Below are positions 41,623 to 50,593 of a stretch of DNA of 64,000 nucleotides, piece after piece; the first letter of the stretch is position 1; each line of letters opens with the position of its first letter. The notes below the pieces were generated by a model that had not been told where the DNA came from, did not search any database, and saw only the letters and a list, made by a program, of their open reading frames with translations. A program made the position numbers and the translations under genes. Location of the stretch: assembly GCA_964579395.1 (NCBI GenBank), contig CAZOFT010000003.1:1-64000 (forward strand), in the 5' to 3' direction. This DNA is from JACOTV01 sp964579395. GTDB lineage: Bacteria > Patescibacteriota > Microgenomatia > UBA1406 > GWC2-37-13.

Positions 41623-43260
41623 ATGAAAGGTTCACCAACTGCCGTCAACAGCCAACAATCCGGCACAATCGTCGCAGTTCGTGGGCAGGTAGTTGAGGTG
41701 GCATGCGAAAGCATGCGTCCGGCAATCCACGATATATTAGTGCTTGCGGATGATGAAAATGTACGCATGGAAGTGTTTGGCTCAACGAGCGCATCTCGAG
41801 TCAACTGTCTTTTGCTGGATGATCAGGTGCGCCTGCATCGTGGCGCAAAAGTCATTCATACCGCCGGCTCCCTGCGCGTCCCGGTAGGCGAGAAGCTTAT
41901 GGGTCGGGTGTTTGATCTTTTTGGCCGTCCCCTCGATAATCAAGGACCTATCGAAACATCAAATATGCGCCCCATGTTTGGAGGTGAGGTCCATTATGAT
42001 CAAATCGTGGTCCCCGACCAGATATTGGAAACAGGTATTAAAGCGGTCGATTTCTTTTGCCCCATGCTTCGCGGAGGCCGTGTGGGACTCTTTGGCGGCC
42101 CAGGTGTCGGGAAAACAGTCGTACTTACGGAACTCATTCACAATGTTGTTGTGCTAAATAAAAAAGAAGCGGGCACCTCTATTTTTGCCGGTGTGGGTGA
42201 GCGTGCACGAGAAGGACAGGAGCTGTATGAAGTTCTTAAAGACAGTGGTGTGCTCCAAAATGTGGCTCTCACCTTCGGCCAGATGGGTGAAAATCCGGTG
42301 GTCAGGTATCGAACCGCGTTTGCAGCTGTCACGATCGCTGAGTATTTCCGCGACACACTCCACAAAAATGTACTGTTTTTCATTGATAATGTCTTCCGAT
42401 TTGCGCAGGCAGGGTATGAGCTCGGGATGATGATGGGGACAACACCAAGTGAAGACGGCTATCAGACCACACTCACGTCAGAAATGGCCACCCTGCAGGA
42501 GCGCCTGATCTCGACTACCTCAGGCTCACTTACGAGTGTTGAGGCCATTTATGTGCCGTCGGACGACCTTACCGACTACGCAGTGCAGTCAGTATTTCCC
42601 TACCTTCATTCAAATCTGGTGCTCTCACGCGATATTTACCAACAAGGGCGATTCCCCGCAGTCGATCTGCTTGGCTCTATGTCGATCGGACTTGATCCGG
42701 AAATCTGCGGAGAGCGACATTACAATGCCTACATGGAAGCGCAGCAGCTTCTCAAAAAGGCCATGACACTGGAACGCGTGGTCTCACTTATCGGAGAATC
42801 TGAATTGTCTACACAGGATCGAACCATCTATCGACGAGCTGAAATTCTGAAATATTATATGACCCAGTATTTCTTTGTTGTTGAAGGCCAGACCGGAAAA
42901 AAGGGAAGTTATGTGTCGCGAGAAACAACTATTCAGGATGTTGAAGCAATCCTCTCCGGTCGTTATGATGACGCGCCAGCGCAGACATTTGCTTTTATCG
43001 GCTCGCTTTCAGACATGCTCAAGCCCGGTACAACAGCGCAGCAACCTACAACATCAACATCACCGCAGTCCGCGCAGCCTACTCCAAGCCAGGCTCCCGC
43101 AAATTCAGCAACTCAAGCTGCACAGCCTGCTACTGAAGCCAAACCAACACAAACTCCTGCGCCAAATACCCAGACAAATACGCCAGCATCCGCTCCAGCT
43201 CCTCAACAACCAACAAATCCACCTCAACCTACAGGGGACGCAGTGAAAAAACCGAACTAA
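41623..43260 (+). CDS. Orphan F1-ATPase beta-subunit-like protein with disordered tail
   Basis: 545 residues. Residues 10-465 follow F1 beta throughout: beta-barrel start GTIVAVRGQVVEV, P-loop GGPGVGKTVV (about 158), GERAREGQELYE with the catalytic Glu, IDNVFRFAQAG, and SVEAIYVPSDDLTDYA. Nucleotide binding and hydrolysis look possible. The gamma-contacting DELSEED loop is altered (ESELSTQDR), and residues 467-545 are a Pro/Gln/Thr/Ala-rich tail absent from normal AtpD. No other ATP synthase gene is adjacent. It may be a paralogue with a separate role (secretion, motor or RNA/DNA work) or a rewired synthase part; an ordinary atp operon elsewhere cannot be excluded. Its stop overlaps that of dfrA. 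Confidence 0.85.
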   Translation: MKGSPTAVNSQQSGTIVAVRGQVVEVACESMRPAIHDILVLADDENVRMEVFGSTSASRVNCLLLDDQVRLHRGAKVIHTAGSLRVPVGEKLMGRVFDLFGRPLDNQGPIETSNMRPMFGGEVHYDQIVVPDQILETGIKAVDFFCPMLRGGRVGLFGGPGVGKTVVLTELIHNVVVLNKKEAGTSIFAGVGERAREGQELYEVLKDSGVLQNVALTFGQMGENPVVRYRTAFAAVTIAEYFRDTLHKNVLFFIDNVFRFAQAGYELGMMMGTTPSEDGYQTTLTSEMATLQERLISTTSGSLTSVEAIYVPSDDLTDYAVQSVFPYLHSNLVLSRDIYQQGRFPAVDLLGSMSIGLDPEICGERHYNAYMEAQQLLKKAMTLERVVSLIGESELSTQDRTIYRRAEILKYYMTQYFFVVEGQTGKKGSYVSRETTIQDVEAILSGRYDDAPAQTFAFIGSLSDMLKPGTTAQQPTTSTSPQSAQPTPSQAPANSATQAAQPATEAKPTQTPAPNTQTNTPASAPAPQQPTNPPQPTGDAVKKPN

Positions 43261-43760
43261 CCGTTTCGGTCGTATTGACGAATCACAAAATGAAGTCCTT
43301 GCTCGTCATATGACCCGATTTCAGATACTATAAAATCTTCAGAATGAAACTCTGGAAAGAAAGAATCGGCATCATTACGTGCATCATCTATGTGAGTCAG
43401 ATACATACGATCAACAGAGTTTAGGGCTTGAGAATAGATAGAAGCACCTCCACAGACAAAGACTTCTTCTGAACCAGGCGCCGCCTTTGCCAGCTGCACT
43501 GCAATTGCGTATGAACCGGCCACCAGTGCGCCTTCCGGCACGTCATAGTCAGCATCTCTGGTGATTACAATAGTTGTACGATTAGGCAATAGGCTGCCAA
43601 CATGATCCAAAATAGATTCATGCGTCTTTCTCCCCATGATTATAGGATGTCCTTTTGTTCGGCTGCGAAAGAATTTCATGTCAGTAGGCAGCTGCCACAG
43701 AAGCCTGTTCCCCTTCCCGAGTTCGCGATTTGTGCCGATTGCCGCAATAATACTGACCAT
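43257..43760 (-). CDS. dfrA: Dihydrofolate reductase
   Basis: 167 residues. The N-terminus VSIIAAIGTNRELGKGNRLL, LPTDMKFFR (with the catalytic acid D), IIMGRKTHESI and VFVCGGASIYSQAL are all present. It reduces dihydrofolate made by ThyA, encoded 25 bases upstream on the same strand. ATG 43760 is the standard family start; an open frame extends upstream into thyA but is not needed. Confidence 0.96.
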   Translation of the reverse strand: MVSIIAAIGTNRELGKGNRLLWQLPTDMKFFRSRTKGHPIIMGRKTHESILDHVGSLLPNRTTIVITRDADYDVPEGALVAGSYAIAVQLAKAAPGSEEVFVCGGASIYSQALNSVDRMYLTHIDDARNDADSFFPEFHSEDFIVSEIGSYDEQGLHFVIRQYDRNG

Positions 43761-43785
43761 AAATGTAGCAAAAATACACCCACCA

Positions 43786-44766
43786 TCAGGCAGATTTTTT
43801 CTTTTTATCATCCACATAGCCACCCACCACAGACAACTCTGCCTTAATGGGTGGATGAGGATCATACCCTTCCAGCACGATCTGAGATGCGTCTATAGAG
43901 TCAATATCACCAACATCACCTTCAACGCGAAGCATAGGAAACGGACGAGGTGTTCGTGCAAGTTGTTCTTTTACCTGCTCGATATGATTTTCATATATAT
44001 GCACATCACCAAACGTGTGCACAAACTCACCAGGCTCAAGACCAAGCACCTTGGCAATAAGCACCGTCAAAAGCGCGTAGCTTGCGATATTAAATGGCAC
44101 ACCCAAAAAAATATCTGCGCTTCGCTGGTAGAGTTGCAGGCACACCTTGCCATGCTTAATGTTCAGCTGATACATGTTGTGACAGATAGGAAATCGCACA
44201 CCGGAGTTATTAGGCGCCATAGAATACAGATACGATGGATTCCAGGATGTGACGATCGTGTTGTGGGCACACGGATCTTTTTTGAGCTCATCTATCGCCC
44301 ATTGCAGCTGATCGATGGAAGAACCGTCATATGCGCTCCAGCTGCGCCACAACTCACCATAAATATGCTTGAGCTCACCATGGTCTGCGGCAAATGCATC
44401 ATCTGACTTAATCCGATCGATAAATGCATCTTTAGTAAGCTCTTCAAGAGAACTGTCTGCTGCACGTTTTTCGTTATACAGTCTGAAAGGGTAGTCGTCC
44501 CAAATATGCACATTATTGTCAACAAGGTACTTGATGTTCGTCATACCCTTCATAAACCACATCAGCTCATGCAAGACCCCCTTCCAGTAGACTTTTTTAG
44601 TCGTAAGCAAGGGGAATCCGTCAGCCAGATCAAAGCGAATCTGTCGGCCGAATACGCTGTAGGTTTTGACTCCTTCACCATAATCAATCTGCTCCTCACC
44701 GTTTTTTAAAATATCAGAGAGAAGATCAAGGTACTGCTGTTCCGGATGCATCTTTTGAGTAGCCAT
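43786..44766 (-). CDS. thyA: Thymidylate synthase
   Basis: 326 residues. The catalytic Cys lies in FPICHNMYQ (about residue 190), and the substrate-binding segments YQRSADIFLGVPFNIASYALL and HIYENHIEQ are present. It methylates dUMP to dTMP with methylene-tetrahydrofolate. It starts 2 bases after the Dcd-like stop and is followed by dfrA, so the folate cycle is closed inside one operon. The usual PPCH reads FPICH; the nucleophile is kept. Confidence 0.97.
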   Translation of the reverse strand: MATQKMHPEQQYLDLLSDILKNGEEQIDYGEGVKTYSVFGRQIRFDLADGFPLLTTKKVYWKGVLHELMWFMKGMTNIKYLVDNNVHIWDDYPFRLYNEKRAADSSLEELTKDAFIDRIKSDDAFAADHGELKHIYGELWRSWSAYDGSSIDQLQWAIDELKKDPCAHNTIVTSWNPSYLYSMAPNNSGVRFPICHNMYQLNIKHGKVCLQLYQRSADIFLGVPFNIASYALLTVLIAKVLGLEPGEFVHTFGDVHIYENHIEQVKEQLARTPRPFPMLRVEGDVGDIDSIDASQIVLEGYDPHPPIKAELSVVGGYVDDKKKKSA

Positions 44767-44768
44767 AG

Positions 44769-45308
44769 TTATACTTGCACCTCTTTCTCCGTTGTGGTGA
44801 CCCGACCGCCTTGCCATTGACCGCGATACTTTGATCCGCCACCGGCGACTTCTGAAAATTGAATATGCACAAATCGACTGCCGAGCTCAATAGTCACTTC
44901 AACAGGACCTGCATTGTACAAACCAAACGTCAACCCTCCGCAGTAGCCAGGTGGCACATTGCCGCTACGCAGAATAAGACCTGAACGATAGGTGGTAGAA
45001 CGGGGAGTAACAGAAGCAGTTAGATACTCAGGCATATTCACCTCTTCAATCGTTTTTGTGAGCACAAAGTCTCCGGGTTTAAGAGTGACAGAGGAGACTG
45101 CTTTTTCATCGTACACACCGATCGATTCAATCTCAGCAGTATGTCGCTCAGTGATTCCCAGGAATGCGTTTCCCTTGATTTTAAATACCTCACCCAGGCG
45201 CAAATCAAATCCGGCTCCCTCTGGATTAGTCAGTTCGCGCTCGGATAAATCGGTGACGAGTTTATCTGTTGCAACCAAATGGAGGAGTTCTGTGGGACCA
45301 AGAATCAT
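44769..45308 (-). CDS. Dcd-like protein (dCTP deaminase/dUTPase fold) lacking the catalytic Glu
   Basis: 179 residues. The fold and nucleotide-binding parts match dCTP deaminase (GAGFDLRLGEVFKI; TPRSTTYRSGLILRSG; the C-terminal segment SKYRGQWQGGR). However, the catalytic Glu of the VLEFYN motif (E138 in E. coli Dcd) is replaced: the segment reads LTFGLYN, with Gly129 at that place. Deamination is therefore doubtful; pyrophosphatase activity or a regulatory, trimer-partner role is possible. ATG 45308 is the family-like start. A promoter at 45349-45377 lies between dut and this gene. It is the first gene of dcd-like-thyA-dfrA. Confidence 0.85.
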   Translation of the reverse strand: MILGPTELLHLVATDKLVTDLSERELTNPEGAGFDLRLGEVFKIKGNAFLGITERHTAEIESIGVYDEKAVSSVTLKPGDFVLTKTIEEVNMPEYLTASVTPRSTTYRSGLILRSGNVPPGYCGGLTFGLYNAGPVEVTIELGSRFVHIQFSEVAGGGSKYRGQWQGGRVTTTEKEVQV

Positions 45309-45348
45309 AAAATCAAAAGAAAAATAAGTAATGCAAAACCGCGCCTTG

Positions 45349-45377
45349 ATTGTAGAAAGTTTTGAATAAAAAAGCAA
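45349..45377 (-). promoter_or_regulatory. Promoter of the dcd-like-thyA-dfrA operon
   Basis: TTGCTT (45372-45377), a 17-base spacer, TACAAT (45349-45354). Leader of about 35 bases before ATG 45308. Confidence 0.6.
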
Positions 45378-45390
45378 CGCGCAGGACGTC

Positions 45391-45828
45391 TTACTCAGTG
45401 CCGGTGGAGCCAAAGCCGCCGCGAGACTCGCCACTCATTTGTACTTCTGCAAACGAATCCACTTTAGCTATGGAAACCAGCATTGCCTGCGCTATGCGCT
45501 CACCGCGCACAATCTCAACAGGCTTCTGCGAGAAGTTTAAAAGCTCAACCCCAATCTCATCATCAGGCCCACAAAAATCTTGATCAATAACGCCAACACT
45601 GTTTGCTACCATAAGCTTTTTACGAATGGGTAATGAGCTTCGTGACTGCAACAATAACACATATCCCGCGGGGACTTTAACTATCAGATTTGTCGGAGCG
45701 ATTACCACCTCAAACGGGTCGATCACCATATCTGTGCGAGAATATAAATCAAATGCTACAGCACCCGTGCTTTGATAGGCGGGTATAGGCAATGTTTCAT
45801 CAATGCGTGCAATCTCCAGCTTCATCAT
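45391..45828 (-). CDS. dut: dUTP diphosphatase
   Basis: 145 residues, trimeric type. All five motifs are seen: GAVAFDLYS, RSSLPIRK, GVIDQDFCGPDDEIGVEL (catalytic Asp), GERIAQAML and the C-terminal GGFGSTG. It hydrolyses dUTP to dUMP, the substrate of ThyA encoded downstream. Motif III has an insertion-like GPDDE, where most have GYRGE. Its ATG overlaps the stop of the carbonic-anhydrase-like gene by 4 bases. Confidence 0.95.
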   Translation of the reverse strand: MMKLEIARIDETLPIPAYQSTGAVAFDLYSRTDMVIDPFEVVIAPTNLIVKVPAGYVLLLQSRSSLPIRKKLMVANSVGVIDQDFCGPDDEIGVELLNFSQKPVEIVRGERIAQAMLVSIAKVDSFAEVQMSGESRGGFGSTGTE

Positions 45829-46598
45829 GACTCAGTAAAGGGTTCGACAACTCCCCCATCAGAAATAACAACCTCTCCCCCATCAGTAAATTTCGCAATA
45901 AACTGCGGCAAACCGTGTGCCAAATGAGCAGTTGTCGCGATCAAATGATCATCAAATACCGCGCTCAAATATTCATACATTGTTTCTTCATCCATTTTAT
46001 TTTGGCTTGTTGGGACAGTTAAAATACCACTCCCCACCATGATTTTTGCCAGCGCACGGTGCCTGGCATCAATAAGCGCCTTATGTACAATAAATACACT
46101 CAGAGAATCATCTTGTGAATAAACACTCCACCTCTCACTTTCACTCAAAACAATCACTGCCTGCTCGTGGTGCACCCCTTGCAAGACATCCGGGTGAACC
46201 ATATGAGAAAACACGTCCAGCACCTCATCACAACTGGCAGGTGTCAGTCCATAGAGGTCGGGATACTTACGCACAAGCTGTACATGTCCACAACCTGCAC
46301 AATATGATGCAGTATGTAATTCGTCGGTATGATCGTGTATGCGCCCCACTCCCCCTTCAAGTTTTTTAAGTACATCAAACACTGCGTGGGCCGTAACACC
46401 AAACCCATAGGTCTGCGCAGCAGCCATGACGACCAACATCTGCCCCACGTCGGCTCCCGGATATGCCAGCGGAGCAACTCCGTTTGCATGTGGGTATCTA
46501 CCGTCGATACAGCGGGCAATAAAACGTTCGTCAACTGGGACTTCAAACCGATTCTTGCTTACCCAGCGAGAAATAGATTGTGTTGTCAGATCCATCAT
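45825..46598 (-). CDS. CxDxR protein resembling cadmium/zeta-type carbonic anhydrase
   Basis: 257 residues. Residues 30-34 read CIDGR, the C-x-D-x-R dyad of beta- and zeta-carbonic anhydrases. About 60 residues on comes H90, and ten further C100 (HDHTDELHTASYCAGCGH), which matches the Cys-His-x9-Cys metal ligand spacing of cadmium carbonic anhydrase (CDCA). C103 and H105 are extra. Hydration of CO2 is a reasonable but unproven guess; length and the remaining sequence are not diagnostic. ATG 46598 fits a TACACT -10 box 7 bases upstream (46606-46611). It is co-translated with dut, for no clear metabolic reason. Confidence 0.6.
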   Translation of the reverse strand: MMDLTTQSISRWVSKNRFEVPVDERFIARCIDGRYPHANGVAPLAYPGADVGQMLVVMAAAQTYGFGVTAHAVFDVLKKLEGGVGRIHDHTDELHTASYCAGCGHVQLVRKYPDLYGLTPASCDEVLDVFSHMVHPDVLQGVHHEQAVIVLSESERWSVYSQDDSLSVFIVHKALIDARHRALAKIMVGSGILTVPTSQNKMDEETMYEYLSAVFDDHLIATTAHLAHGLPQFIAKFTDGGEVVISDGGVVEPFTES

Positions 46599-46649
46599 GA
46601 CAAGTAGTGTAAAAGTGTACGCCGAAAAAAACAAGAAGCTGGAAAGATC

Positions 46650-47852
46650 TTAGATCAGACCCGCCTCAATATCATCCCGAATAAGCTGCATATAGCGATT
46701 CATCGTGTGCAGATTGTGCACTGTCACGAGCGTATATCCCAACAGTTCACGCTGCTTAAATAGGTGATGAATATATGATTTGGTGTAGCGAGTACAGGTG
46801 GAGCAATCACAAGAGGTATCGACCGGCTCAAGCGAGTCATGATGAATCCGCTTGGTCAGATCAAGCTCAAAAAAGGACTTTTCATACTCTTTACTCTCCC
46901 CTGCTTTTCGCGCAGCAACAAATGCCAACACATGCTCCCACTGATATACAATTCCCATGCGCGAGATGCGAGTCGGCTCAACACAATCAAAGGTATCGAT
47001 ACCATTTCCAACCAAGTCCCATATATCATCAAACTGTCCGACACCCAATAAGTGGACCGGCTTATCATCGGGAAGTGCAGAAGCACACCAACGCACCTGC
47101 TCACGCATTTGCGCTTTGGTTTCCCCAACTGACACACCGCCGATTGCCACGCCCGACACATCGGATTTTGCAATATATTCAGATGACGCACGACGAAGCG
47201 ATTCAAACTGACCACCTTGAATGATACCGTAGAGGTATTGGTTTTTCGTAGATGCCGCATCAGTGTTGCGATCGTTCATGTATATTATGCATCGCTCAAG
47301 CCAGGCATGAGTGCGGTCCATTGATTTTTTCGTATACTCTTCTGAGGCAGCGTCATACGTACATTCGTCAAACGCCATCACTAAATCGGCACCGATCTGT
47401 ACCTGCATATGCATGGAGCTTTCAGGAGTAAACTCAAGAATCCGCCCATCATACGGCGAACGAAACTTCACACCATCATCACTGAGCTTGATGATGTGAG
47501 GCGACTCATCATCTCCGCGAAGACCTGCCGTGCGACGGTCGGCACGACCCAGCGAAAACACCTGAAACCCACCCGAGTCGGACAACAGTGGTGTAGGAAG
47601 CCGTGAATAGGTCTGGACTCCACCGGCTTTCTCCAGAATATCGGTACCGGGATGCACAGCCAAATGATAGGTGTTTACAAACTGGAGTTGAACATTTGCT
47701 TCAGAAATCAGCTCCGGCGTCATCGATTTGAGAGTCGCTTTAGTGGCACATGGCACAAACGCTGGTGTTTGCACCTGCCCGTGGTCAGTGGTGATAGTTG
47801 CGCGGCGAGCGCGGGATTTTTGTGACTGTTTGTGTATGGTAAAAAATGACAT
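46650..47852 (-). CDS. tgt: tRNA-guanine transglycosylase
   Basis: 400 residues. The substrate-pocket segment SDSGGFQVFSLG (with catalytic Asp), GGVSVGETKAQM, the nucleophile region DTFDCVEPTR, and the zinc site CDCSTC...H (near residue 350) are intact. It exchanges guanine-34 for a queuine precursor in Asp, Asn, His and Tyr tRNAs. No other queuosine gene is in the window, so preQ1 or queuine is probably salvaged. It follows the membrane gene by 6 bases. Confidence 0.95.
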   Translation of the reverse strand: MSFFTIHKQSQKSRARRATITTDHGQVQTPAFVPCATKATLKSMTPELISEANVQLQFVNTYHLAVHPGTDILEKAGGVQTYSRLPTPLLSDSGGFQVFSLGRADRRTAGLRGDDESPHIIKLSDDGVKFRSPYDGRILEFTPESSMHMQVQIGADLVMAFDECTYDAASEEYTKKSMDRTHAWLERCIIYMNDRNTDAASTKNQYLYGIIQGGQFESLRRASSEYIAKSDVSGVAIGGVSVGETKAQMREQVRWCASALPDDKPVHLLGVGQFDDIWDLVGNGIDTFDCVEPTRISRMGIVYQWEHVLAFVAARKAGESKEYEKSFFELDLTKRIHHDSLEPVDTSCDCSTCTRYTKSYIHHLFKQRELLGYTLVTVHNLHTMNRYMQLIRDDIEAGLI

Positions 47853-47858
47853 GATTGC

Positions 47859-48344
47859 TTAGTGATAATAGCGTCTTATTTGCATCAGAAGATACCAGAC
47901 AACCACCAGATGCAGGATAATCTTCGTGAGATCCAGATACAAAAACGCATCAAATAAGGTAATCATTGTAGCATACCACACCAACCGCCACCCCCACAGA
48001 TTGCGATGCAGCAGATGCGGAAGGGCTACTAACACCGCAACAAGCCACAACAAGGCCAGGATCGCTGTAATTTCAAGCGATCGATCGATAAAGCCAAACG
48101 CCTCAGGCGCAAACACCGATACAAATCCTCCTATGCCGGCGATCAAACTGACGAAGGAGTTGCGCACTACTCCAAAGGTGATGAGCAGATTACATACAAG
48201 CGGCACGATAGTGAAGGCAATGATATACGGCAGTGTGCGCACCAACAGCAACGCAACTGCTTTAGGCAGACGAGGGCCTTTTTTCACATACACCTGTTTT
48301 AATACGATTTCGAATTCTCGGGATTTTTCACGCAGACTTTCCAT
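47859..48344 (-). CDS. Four-span integral membrane protein of unknown function
   Basis: 161 residues. A charged N-terminal helix (MESLREKSREFEIVLKQVY) is followed by four hydrophobic spans (about 28-50, 62-82, 92-112, 128-152) and a short basic end (QIRRYYH). The start is supported by a strong promoter 8 bases upstream (48353-48382); the longer frame to 48407 would overlap it. Co-transcribed with tgt. No family recognised. Confidence 0.7.
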   Translation of the reverse strand: MESLREKSREFEIVLKQVYVKKGPRLPKAVALLLVRTLPYIIAFTIVPLVCNLLITFGVVRNSFVSLIAGIGGFVSVFAPEAFGFIDRSLEITAILALLWLVAVLVALPHLLHRNLWGWRLVWYATMITLFDAFLYLDLTKIILHLVVVWYLLMQIRRYYH

Positions 48345-48352
48345 CAAGCACA

Positions 48353-48382
48353 ATAGTAAAATCCACCCACTCACTTTGTCAA
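48353..48382 (-). promoter_or_regulatory. Promoter of the membrane protein-tgt operon
   Basis: TTGACA (48377-48382), an 18-base spacer, TACTAT (48353-48358), 8 bases before ATG 48344. Confidence 0.7.
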
Positions 48383-48473
48383 TCGAAACTTTCTCCAAGA
48401 TAATCACTTCGCAATAACCTGATTGATGGAAGGCTACAACGGCAATAAAAACTTTACTATACTACATACTGCC

Positions 48474-49505
48474 ATGTTGCCCGTATATTTTTTTGATCCG
48501 ACAGTGGATGACACGCAAAGTAAAGTGCGCGGTGTCGGACGCTATGTACAACAACTGCGACTCTTGCTTGAAGACAACTGTCACTTTGTTCCCCGCCTTT
48601 CCGATGCGCCATTTGACAGTATTCTTATCCATCCGTTTTTCCACTTGCTGCAAGATGTCGGACTCCCCCTTCGCAGAACTCGCGTGCAGATTGCAGTAAT
48701 GCACGACATCATCGTGCATACGCATCCGAATCATTTCCCCATCGGCACCAAAGGTGCCCTCAGGCAGATGATCAATCGACTCGACCTCAACAACTATCAA
48801 TACATCATCACCGATTCGCAAACTTCAAAATCCGCTATCACACAAAAATACAAGATATCTGATCAGAATGTCCATGTTCTCTATCCGCCGGTGCCGCAGC
48901 CAACAAATGACAGAAAAAAAGTTTCTGACACTGTCAAAGAACTCACTCGACTCCCCTACGTGATCTATGTCGGCGATGTAACCTGGAATAAAAACATAGT
49001 CAATATTGCACGAGCCGTCAAAAAACTCCCTATTCGCATTATCTGGGTAGGACGCGCATTTACCTCTGCTCCCATCGCCGCAAACCCGTGGCATCGCGAA
49101 TTTGCACAATGGAAAAAACTCACTTACAAAGATCCGCAATCAGTAACGGCCGGATATGTGACTGATGCAGAATTGACCTATCTCTATGAACATGCCGTCT
49201 GCAACATACTTGCTTCACGCGACGAAGGGTTTGGCTATTCCTATGCTGAGGCCGGCCGCTGCAGTACGCCGTCTGCACTTGCCGATCGACCGATCTTTCA
49301 CGAAACAGCACAAGAAAGCGCGCTCTTTGTAGATCCTGAAGATCCTGACGCAATTGCTGCGGCTGTTGAACAGCTGATGCACGATGAAAAACTGCGCAAT
49401 CGCTTGGGTCAGGCAGCTAAAAAACGCAGCGCAGATTTTGACCCCGCACTCTTTCTTGATCAGTTCACCCACCTTATGCGCATGGTGCAAAAAACATATG
49501 CCTGA
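48474..49505 (+). CDS. GT4-family glycosyltransferase
   Basis: 343 residues with a GT-B layout. The C-terminal half shows YVGDVTWNKNI, IIWVGRAF, and the E-x7-E nucleotide-sugar motif EGFGYSYAE (about 251-259), followed by ALFVDPEDPDAIAAAVEQL. It transfers a sugar from a nucleotide donor, probably in surface polysaccharide or glycolipid synthesis; donor and acceptor cannot be read. ATG 48474 fits a TATACT box at 48458-48463. Its 3' end overlaps tatD by 8 bases. Confidence 0.88.
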   Translation: MLPVYFFDPTVDDTQSKVRGVGRYVQQLRLLLEDNCHFVPRLSDAPFDSILIHPFFHLLQDVGLPLRRTRVQIAVMHDIIVHTHPNHFPIGTKGALRQMINRLDLNNYQYIITDSQTSKSAITQKYKISDQNVHVLYPPVPQPTNDRKKVSDTVKELTRLPYVIYVGDVTWNKNIVNIARAVKKLPIRIIWVGRAFTSAPIAANPWHREFAQWKKLTYKDPQSVTAGYVTDAELTYLYEHAVCNILASRDEGFGYSYAEAGRCSTPSALADRPIFHETAQESALFVDPEDPDAIAAAVEQLMHDEKLRNRLGQAAKKRSADFDPALFLDQFTHLMRMVQKTYA

Positions 49506-50427
49506 CACACAACTGAACCATCTCTTTGACACTCATTGTCATCTCAATTTCTCGCGATTCAAATCGTCGCGGCAATTGGTTATTGATGATGCTCGATCTG
49601 CGGGTGTAGAAACAATTGTGATTCCCGCAACCAATGTGGAGACCGCACGCGCCGCACTTGAGATTGCTGATAGCCAAGAAGGCCTCTATGCAGCTGTCGG
49701 CATCCATCCACATCATATATTTGAATACATTACTGCAGACGAAGCTCGTGCAAAAACAAATATCCTCAAAGACCTTGCTCAAATTGACGCGCTTGCCGCA
49801 CAAACCAACGTGGTTGCTATTGGCGAAGTCGGGCTTGATAAGCACTACTACACCAATACCCGATACAGTGATTACGTCATCAGCGACGCGTTTCTTGCAC
49901 TTCAACAGGAGATGTTGTTGCATCAAATAGAACTTGCTCTCAAACACAATAAAAGCCTTATTCTGCACAATCGAGATGCGGCACCAGAAATGCTGAGTGC
50001 ATTACACAACACATGGGATGATCGCCTCCGCGGACGAGCTGTGTTTCACTGCTGCGAACCAAACCATGCACTGTTGGAGTTTGCCCAAGAGCACGACATG
50101 TATATCGGCGTTGATGGAGATTATACCTATGACAAGAGCAAAGAATCATTTCTTCATGATATTCCTCTTGATATGATGGTTCTCGAAACGGATGCGCCCT
50201 ACTTGTTGCCTGAACCCTATCGGACACGTCGCGAATTTCCCAACACTCCGTCACGGATCGCAGATATCTGTCGATTCGTCGCGCATAAGCGCTCACTAGA
50301 CGCACAAGAACTGGCCGATAAAACTACTCAAAATGCCATGCGGCTGTTTTGCCTCACCACAGAAGAAACGATAGAACAATCGCAAACACGAGCCCGGCCT
50401 CATAACTATGCATCGCCCAGCCGATGA
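49498..50427 (+). CDS. tatD: TatD-family metal-dependent hydrolase/DNase
   Basis: 309 residues. TIM-barrel amidohydrolase motifs: DTHCHLNF (9-18 region), GIHPHH, AIGEVGLD, LILHNRDA, and VLETDAPYLLPEP. Family members have 3'-5' DNase activity and act in DNA repair or quality control. It begins inside the glycosyltransferase gene, so the two are coupled. The last 74 bp overlap a small membrane protein gene on the other strand. Confidence 0.94.
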   Translation: MPDTQLNHLFDTHCHLNFSRFKSSRQLVIDDARSAGVETIVIPATNVETARAALEIADSQEGLYAAVGIHPHHIFEYITADEARAKTNILKDLAQIDALAAQTNVVAIGEVGLDKHYYTNTRYSDYVISDAFLALQQEMLLHQIELALKHNKSLILHNRDAAPEMLSALHNTWDDRLRGRAVFHCCEPNHALLEFAQEHDMYIGVDGDYTYDKSKESFLHDIPLDMMVLETDAPYLLPEPYRTRREFPNTPSRIADICRFVAHKRSLDAQELADKTTQNAMRLFCLTTEETIEQSQTRARPHNYASPSR

Positions 50428-50548
50428 TTGCTCCGCTGACATAAAACAAACTCAAGAGCCCCAACCGATCGTCGCCTTTTGGGTTGAGGGCAAAGTGAAA
50501 CATCAACATGACAAAAAACCCGATAAGCGCATAGCCAAGAAGTGACAT
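50354..50548 (-). CDS. Small two-span membrane protein (64 aa)
   Basis: 64 residues: span 1 (about 3-21, LLGYALIGFFVMLMFHFAL), a charged loop NPKGDDRLG, then hydrophobic segments 29-45 and 49-64 ending FLLW. A TAGAAT box lies 6 bases before the ATG (50555-50560), in line with the leaderless pattern of nearby genes. It overlaps tatD antisense by 74 bp. The function is unknown; the composition makes it a credible gene rather than a shadow. Confidence 0.6.
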   Translation of the reverse strand: MSLLGYALIGFFVMLMFHFALNPKGDDRLGLLSLFYVSGAIIGWAMHSYEAGLVFAIVLSFLLW

Positions 50549-50593
50549 ACCATTATTCTAGCGGAATCGGCAAAAGAGATATATACTTATCGT

